Shown piece by piece: positions 59,646-64,000 of a stretch of DNA of 64,000 bases (position 1 is its first letter; every line of letters begins with the position of its first letter). The position numbers and the translations under genes are program-made. The DNA comes from Haloprofundus halobius. Its GTDB lineage: Archaea; Halobacteriota; Halobacteria; Halobacteriales; Haloferacaceae. The stretch is from contig NZ_CP083666.1 in assembly GCF_020097835.1 (NCBI RefSeq), positions 1,302,001-1,366,000 of the forward strand. Direction: 5' to 3'. The notes beneath the pieces are model-generated. The model was not told the origin of the DNA. It worked only from the letters and a program-made list of their open reading frames with translations, and did no database searches.

Positions 59646-59682
59646 TTCGAACATAGCGCACCTTGCGCAGTTTGGCTTCGAA
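59646..59682. promoter_or_regulatory. pair of TTCGAA sites between copZ and the regulator gene
   Basis: TTCGAA occurs at 59646-59651 and 59677-59682 (31 bp apart, close to three helical turns). Two further copies lie before copA. Spacing and shared context suggest operators for the HTH-TRASH regulator. Confidence 0.5.
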
Positions 59683-59732
59683 TCCAAACCACGGGCGGAA
59701 TTCACTTCTGTCTCCACACCGAACACGTATCC

Positions 59733-60323
59733 ATGCGCACCCTCGACGACACCGACCGGCAGATTCTACGTCTCCTGTTGGAGGACGCCCGTCGACCGTA
59801 CAGCGACATCGCCGATCACGTCGGCCTCTCCGCGCCCGCCGTCTCCGACCGGGTGGACCGACTGCGAGAGATCGGCGTCGTCCGCCGGTTCACGCTCGAC
59901 GTTGACCGCTCGCTCCTGCGCGAAGGAACGCCGATGCTCGTCGAACTCGGCGTTCGTCCCGCCGCCGCCGAGTCGGTCGCTGAGGCGCTGACGGCGCTCG
60001 ACAGGACCGACCACGTCTTCCGAACCGCCGACGCCCGCGTCGTCTTCCGCGCGCCGATTCGCGACGGCGACGTGACGGCGCTTCTCGACGGCGTCGTCGA
60101 CCTCGACGATATCCGCGACATCGACGCGAACCTCGTCGTCGACGACGAGTGGACGCCCGGACTCGGCGACGCCGACCTGGCGCTCTCCTGCGTCGAGTGC
60201 GGCAACACCGTCACGAGCGAGGGCGAGTCCGCCCGCTTCGACGACGAACTGTACCACTTCTGCTGCGACTCCTGTCTGTCGAACTTCGAGGCACGGTACG
60301 AACGACTCCAAAGTGGTGCCTAA
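59733..60323 (+). CDS. Lrp-type HTH regulator with C-terminal TRASH metal-binding domain
   Basis: The 196-residue regulator has an AsnC-type HTH (LDDTDRQILRLLLEDARRPYSDIADHVGLSAPAVSDRVDRL, 4-43), a middle alpha/beta part (about 60-145) and a C-terminal TRASH zinc-finger-like domain with four cysteines (CVECGN, then HFCCDSCLSNF). TRASH domains sense or bind metals. The homologue VNG1179C in Halobacterium activates the copper ATPase gene. The frame is open upstream to 59298; the ATG at 59733 starts the HTH. It is followed by copA after an 88-base promoter region. Confidence 0.92.
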   Translation: MRTLDDTDRQILRLLLEDARRPYSDIADHVGLSAPAVSDRVDRLREIGVVRRFTLDVDRSLLREGTPMLVELGVRPAAAESVAEALTALDRTDHVFRTADARVVFRAPIRDGDVTALLDGVVDLDDIRDIDANLVVDDEWTPGLGDADLALSCVECGNTVTSEGESARFDDELYHFCCDSCLSNFEARYERLQSGA

Positions 60324-60347
60324 TTTTGCTTTCGTTCCGAAGTTGAG

Positions 60348-60366
60348 TTCGAAATTTACCTTCGAA
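60348..60366 (+). promoter_or_regulatory. two TTCGAA sites in the copA promoter
   Basis: TTCGAA at 60348-60353 and 60361-60366, with a near match TTCCGAA at 60335-60341. They precede the copA start by 45-65 bases. A further dyad, ATACG-N5-CGTAT, lies at 60388-60402, only ten bases before the ATG. Confidence 0.5.
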
Positions 60367-60411
60367 TAGAAGGCAGAAGTTGCATGAATACGTAGTTCGT
60401 ATACACAGACA

Positions 60412-63075
60412 ATGAGTGAAATGCAACGCGTCCGAATCGAAGTGCGGGGGATGAGCTGTTCGAACTGCTCGTCGACCGTCACGTCGGCCGTCGAGGAACT
60501 CGACGGCGTCGGGGAGGTGAACGTCAACTACGCCACCGACGAGGGGACCGTCGAGTACGACCCCGACCGCGTGAGTCTCGCCGAGGTGTACGACGCCATC
60601 GAGCGGTCGGGCTACGACCCGGTCGCCGAGGAGGTCAACGTCGGCATCACCGACATGACGTGCTCGAACTGCGTCCAAACAGTAGAGAACGCCGTCGGCG
60701 ACCTGCCGGGCGTCCTCTCGGTCGACGCCAACTACGCCACCGACGAGGCGACGGTTCGCTACAACCCGGAAGCGGTGTCTCGCTCGGATATCTACGACGC
60801 TATCGAGGACGCGGGTTACTCGCCGGTACGCGGGGACACCGACGAGACGGGCGACGGCGAGGGAGGCGAGAGCGAGGGCGACCGCCGGGAGAACGCCCGG
60901 AAGGCCGAACTTCGCCACCAGCGCAACCTGACGCTGTTCGGCGCGGCGCTGGCGATACCCCTCTCGGTGTTGATGATGGGTCATCTCGTCGGCCTCCCGG
61001 TGCCCGAGTCGATTCTCGGCGTCGAGATGGGCTGGATCGCGCTCGTGTTGGCGACGCCCGTCCAGTACTTCCTCGGCAAGGAGTTCTACGTCAACTCCTA
61101 CAAGGCGCTCGTGAAGAACCGCACGGCGAACATGGACGTGCTCATCGCGCTCGGGTCGACGACGGCCTACCTGTACAGCGTCGTCGTCCTCCTCGGCTTG
61201 CTGGACGTGGGCCAACTCTACTTCGAGAGCGCGGCGCTCATCCTCGTGTTCATCACGCTCGGCAACTATCTCGAAGCCCGCTCGAAGGGTCGAGCAGGCG
61301 AGGCGATTCGGCAACTGCTCGAACTCGAAGCCGACGACGCCACCGTCGTCGACGAGGTGGAGGCAGAGGGCGGAGCCGACGCCGAGTTCGAGAACGAGCG
61401 CGAGGTCCCTCTCGACGAAGTCGAAGAGGGCGACGTGATGAAGGTCCGACCGGGCGAGAAGATACCCACCGACGGCGTCGTCGTCGAGGGCGAAAGCGCC
61501 GTCGACGAGTCGAACGTCACCGGTGAATCGGTGCCGGTCGAGAAGTCGCCGGGCGACGAGGTCGTCGGCTCCACGATAAACGAGAACGGCCTGCTGTACG
61601 TCCGGGCGACGCAAGTCGGCTCCGAGACGGCGTTGCAGCAGATCGTCCGGATGGTACGCGACGCCCAGAGCCGTCAACCCGAGATTCAGAACCTCGCCGA
61701 CCGCATCAGCGCCTACTTCGTTCCGGCGGTCATCGTCAACGCCGTCTTCTGGTCGGTCGTCTGGTACCTGTTCCCCGAGGCGCTGTCGGGGTTCGTCGCG
61801 TCGCTGCCGTTGTGGGGGCTCGTCGGCGGCGGCCCGGCCGCGCTCTCCACCTTCGAGTTCGCCGTGGTCGTCTTCGCCTCGGCGGTGCTCATCGCCTGTC
61901 CCTGCGCGCTCGGCCTCGCGACGCCCGCGGCGACGATGGTGGGGACGACCATCGGCGCGAAGCACGGCATCCTGTTCAAAGGCGGCGACGTGCTCGAACG
62001 CGTCCGCGACGTCGACACCGTCGTCTTCGACAAGACGGGCACGCTCACGGAGGGTGAGATGCATCTGACCGACGCCGTCGTCGTCTCGCCGACGGCCGAC
62101 GGGGGCGGCGATGCGGATAGTCTCGGCGGCGATGACGTACGCGCCGACGGTGCAGGCACGAGTGCCGCCGCCGAATCCGAGGTCGACGAGCGACTGCTGC
62201 TCGAAGTCGCCGCATCGGCCGAGGCGGGAAGCGAACACCCCATCGCCGAGGCCATCGTCGAGGGTGCGGCCGAGCGCGGCGTCGACGTCGACGGGCCGCA
62301 GGCGTTCCAGAACGTCGCCGGGCGGGGCGTCCGCGCCCGCGTCGACCGCGGCACCGCCGTCGTCGGCAAACCGGACCTGCTGGGGGAGGAAGGCGTCGAC
62401 ACCGCCCCGGCTACGGAGACGCTCGAAACGCTGGAGAACGACGGGAAGACGGCCATCCTCGTCGCCCTCGATGGTCGGTTGTTGGGCGTACTCGCCGTCG
62501 CCGACGAGGTGAAGGAGTCTGCAACTGAAGCGGTCTCGACGCTCCGCGAGCGCGGCGTCTCGGTGTTCATGCTCACCGGCGACAACGAGCGGACCGCCCG
62601 CGCCGTCGCCGAGCGTGTCGGTATCGACGCCGGAAACGTCCGCGCGGAGGTGCTGCCCGACGAGAAGGCCGACGAGGTCGAGTCGATACAGGCCGACGGT
62701 CGGCGTGCGATGATGGTCGGCGACGGCGTCAACGACGCCCCCGCACTCGCGGCGGCGTTCGTCGGCATCGCGCTCGGTAGCGGCACCGACGTGGCCATCG
62801 AAGCCGCCGACGTGACGCTGATGCGCGACGACCCGGTGGACGTGGTCCGGGCGATGCGCGTCTCCGAGGGGACGCTCTCGAAGATAAAACAGAACCTCTT
62901 CTGGGCGCTGGGCTACAACACGGCGATGATTCCGCTGGCGTCGCTCGGCCTGCTGCAACCCGTCCTCGCGGCGGCGGCGATGGCCGTCTCGAGCGTCTCC
63001 GTGCTGACGAACAGCCTCCTGTTCCGCCGTTACGACCCCGACGAGGAGTACCGTCTGCTCGGGTTCCTGCGGTAG
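60412..63075 (+). CDS. copA: copper-translocating P1B-type ATPase
   Basis: The 887-residue Cu(I) efflux pump has two N-terminal HMA domains (GMSCSNC near 15-20; DMTCSNC near 82-88) and an acidic linker (about 140-165). Eight membrane helices carry the ion motif CPC in [14 protein letters not shown] (about 495). The actuator has [10 protein letters not shown] (about 368), the phosphorylation site is [10 protein letters not shown] (about 538), the nucleotide site is [10 protein letters not shown] and the hinge is [11 protein letters not shown] (about 767). The start [16 protein letters not shown] places the first HMA near the N-terminus. It exports copper from the cytoplasm. Confidence 0.96.
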   Translation: MSEMQRVRIEVRGMSCSNCSSTVTSAVEELDGVGEVNVNYATDEGTVEYDPDRVSLAEVYDAIERSGYDPVAEEVNVGITDMTCSNCVQTVENAVGDLPGVLSVDANYATDEATVRYNPEAVSRSDIYDAIEDAGYSPVRGDTDETGDGEGGESEGDRRENARKAELRHQRNLTLFGAALAIPLSVLMMGHLVGLPVPESILGVEMGWIALVLATPVQYFLGKEFYVNSYKALVKNRTANMDVLIALGSTTAYLYSVVVLLGLLDVGQLYFESAALILVFITLGNYLEARSKGRAGEAIRQLLELEADDATVVDEVEAEGGADAEFENEREVPLDEVEEGDVMKVRPGEKIPTDGVVVEGESAVDESNVTGESVPVEKSPGDEVVGSTINENGLLYVRATQVGSETALQQIVRMVRDAQSRQPEIQNLADRISAYFVPAVIVNAVFWSVVWYLFPEALSGFVASLPLWGLVGGGPAALSTFEFAVVVFASAVLIACPCALGLATPAATMVGTTIGAKHGILFKGGDVLERVRDVDTVVFDKTGTLTEGEMHLTDAVVVSPTADGGGDADSLGGDDVRADGAGTSAAAESEVDERLLLEVAASAEAGSEHPIAEAIVEGAAERGVDVDGPQAFQNVAGRGVRARVDRGTAVVGKPDLLGEEGVDTAPATETLETLENDGKTAILVALDGRLLGVLAVADEVKESATEAVSTLRERGVSVFMLTGDNERTARAVAERVGIDAGNVRAEVLPDEKADEVESIQADGRRAMMVGDGVNDAPALAAAFVGIALGSGTDVAIEAADVTLMRDDPVDVVRAMRVSEGTLSKIKQNLFWALGYNTAMIPLASLGLLQPVLAAAAMAVSSVSVLTNSLLFRRYDPDEEYRLLGFLR

Positions 63076-63184
63076 TTGACGCCGGGGGCCGGCTTCGCCC
63101 CATCGGTTTCGGCGCGCACCCGACTCGCGTTTCGGTACTCCTCTCACTCGTCGTGACGGACTCCGGCGAGTGAAGCACACAACC

Positions 63185-63191
63185 CTTATTG
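63185..63191 (+). promoter_or_regulatory. TATA-like box of cspA
   Basis: CTTATTG is about 30 bases before the ATG at 63218. Confidence 0.45.
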
Positions 63192-63217
63192 AGACTGTCC
63201 GCGTCCGTTTATCTACG

Positions 63218-63412
63218 ATGGCGACTGGAACGGTTGTGTTCTTCAACGACACTGGCGGCTACGGTTTTATCGAGACTGACGACTCCGACGAGGACGTGTT
63301 CTTCCACATGGAGGATGTCGGCGGCCCGGACCTCGAAGAGGGACAGGAAGTAGAGTTCGACATCGAGGCGGCGGACAAGGGGCCGCGTGCGGTGAACCTC
63401 GAACGACTGTAG
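63218..63412 (+). CDS. cspA: cold-shock domain protein
   Basis: The 64-residue OB-fold protein has the RNP motifs of CspA: GGYGFIET (RNP1 region, 13-20) and DVFFHMEDV (RNP2 region). It binds single-stranded RNA or DNA and acts as an RNA chaperone. Its acidic surface, with DDSDEDVFF, is typical of halophiles. The frame is open to 63170; the ATG at 63218 starts the fold and fits the promoter box. It stands alone. Confidence 0.95.
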   Translation: MATGTVVFFNDTGGYGFIETDDSDEDVFFHMEDVGGPDLEEGQEVEFDIEAADKGPRAVNLERL

Positions 63413-63828
63413 GGAGTCAGTACGCCTCCATCGATTCCTTCGGCAGCTATCAGACAGTCGCGACTGTCGAAGGAGTACCGTTTTGTATCCTCGTACCGTG
63501 TTACCATCTGCCGCGCCTGTCTGCGGCACATCGCTCGACGAAACGCAGTCGACGCCGACCGGCGTCTAGCACGCTGTCACGAACTCGACTACTGACGGTC
63601 GCGCCGCTTCGCGAAGGTCGCGGCGCGCCCCGTCCCCGCGTTCGACGAGTCACCGCGAGTTCTCCGATTCGGATCCGGCCGTCAGTACTGTTCGTTCAGT
63701 CTCGTTCCGATACTCGTCCCGTTGTTGCTGTTCGGCGGCCTCGCCGTCGGACTGTCCTACGACGGCGGTCAGCCGACGCCGAGAACTGCCCGCTGAGTAC
63801 GAACGGGGAGAGTAGCGGACGAACGCGG
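63413..63828. other. intergenic region without a supported gene
   Basis: The 416 bases between cspA and the synthetase gene hold two GC-rich hairpins: GACGCC-GACC-GGCGTC (63551-63566) and CGCGCCGC with GCGGCGCG (63600-63627, 8-bp stem, 12-base loop TTCGCGAAGGTC). A plus-strand frame near 63700-63799 encodes one membrane-like segment (VPILVPLLLFGGLAVGLSY) but has no start codon, so I do not call it. Confidence 0.5.
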
Positions 63829-64000
63829 TCACTCCCCGAACAACTGCTCTTCGCGCTCTCTGAGTTCGATACGGCGAATCTTCCCGCTCGACGTTTTGGG
63901 CAACTCGTCGACGAACTCGACGCGACGCGGATACTTGTACGGGGCCGTCTCCTCCTTCATGAACTCCTGTATCTCGTCGACGAGTTCGTCGTCGCCCTCG
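63829..64000 (-). CDS. AMP-binding acyl-CoA synthetase, C-terminal end (partial)
   Basis: The last 56 residues of an ANL-superfamily enzyme are visible, running off the window's right edge. It reads [44 protein letters not shown]. The catalytic Lys of the adenylation half-reaction is in SGKIRR (motif A10). Such enzymes make acyl-CoA from fatty or aromatic acids via acyl-AMP, and would feed the two acyl-CoA dehydrogenases of the window. The N-terminal part lies outside. Confidence 0.92.
   Translation of the reverse strand, partial: EGDDELVDEIQEFMKEETAPYKYPRRVEFVDELPKTSSGKIRRIELREREEQLFGE

Noticed and set aside
60211-63252. 1013-codon minus-strand open frame opposite copA
   Set aside because: It is the antisense shadow of copA, low in recognisable domains and rich in Arg/His; copA on the plus strand has every P1B motif.
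63650-63832. 60-codon minus-strand frame beside the synthetase gene
   Set aside because: Polar, repetitive composition with no domain; its end overlaps the synthetase stop and no promoter is evident.
1-64000. tRNA or rRNA genes
   Set aside because: T-loop-like strings such as TTCGAATCC (21876, 59677) lack matching acceptor and anticodon arms; no rRNA-like sequence was seen.

Overview
The window is a 64 kb piece of a haloarchaeal chromosome. The evidence is high GC, very acidic proteins, TATA-type promoters that often sit about 26-30 bases before the start codon (leaderless transcripts), GTG starts overlapping upstream stops, and archaeal hallmark genes: TFE, RNase P component 4, tRNA C56 2'-O-methyltransferase, phosphomevalonate decarboxylase and Tat-exported halolysin-like subtilases. 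The gene set fits the class Halobacteria. I cannot name a genus from the sequence alone. I saw no rRNA, tRNA or CRISPR array.

Layout. 0-8 kb: an Lrp/AsnC regulator, small membrane proteins, the remnant of an alpha/beta hydrolase, a VOC protein, an AIR-synthase-like protein divergent from kynureninase, an HD-domain protein divergent from a BtpA-family protein, and an NDH-2-like flavoprotein. 8-13 kb: two 44-residue zinc-ribbon proteins, an AhpD-like protein, two isoprenoid genes on the minus strand (phosphomevalonate decarboxylase and a squalene/phytoene synthase) and an acyl-CoA dehydrogenase. 13-17.3 kb: heme-copper oxidase subunit I and a fused NuoCD, each preceded by a tiny ORF overlapping its GTG start, with no partner subunits nearby. 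17-24.9 kb: MscS channel, CRM-domain protein, RNase P component 4, a folded inverted-repeat element, two glycosyltransferases on either side of a small regulator cluster bounded by a repeated 27-bp motif, then an SDR coupled to a QueA-like protein.

25-31.6 kb: a low-complexity Gly/Met protein, a lipoprotein, a broken flavoprotein gene, a DUF2797 protein, two tandem Tat subtilases followed by a BsuPI-type protease inhibitor, and a sugar-nucleotide epimerase. 31.7-42 kb: information-processing and regulatory genes (aTrm56, TFE with DUF2110 and DUF5803, a MoaB/CinA-type protein, an ATP-NAD kinase-like protein, AbrB-PhoU, a WHy/LEA-like protein, DUF7123, SRPBCC and a nitrilase). 42-56 kb: metabolic genes (D-xylose dehydrogenase-like, aldehyde dehydrogenase, a second acyl-CoA dehydrogenase, sugar isomerase, PfkB kinase, NCS2 permease, aldo/keto reductase), a RIO-type kinase and a membrane histidine kinase. 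56-64 kb: a lipoprotein, a DUF457-type membrane hydrolase, an AhpD-like protein, a copper-resistance module (chaperone, HTH-TRASH regulator, CopA ATPase) with shared TTCGAA sites, a cold-shock protein and the 3' end of an acyl-CoA synthetase.

Points of most interest: the folded element at 18985-19152; the repeat-bounded regulator cluster at 20405-21770; the orphan respiratory subunits with coupled mini-ORFs; a protease-inhibitor gene next to Tat-exported proteases; a non-canonical QueA-like/SDR pair; and the putative copper operators.
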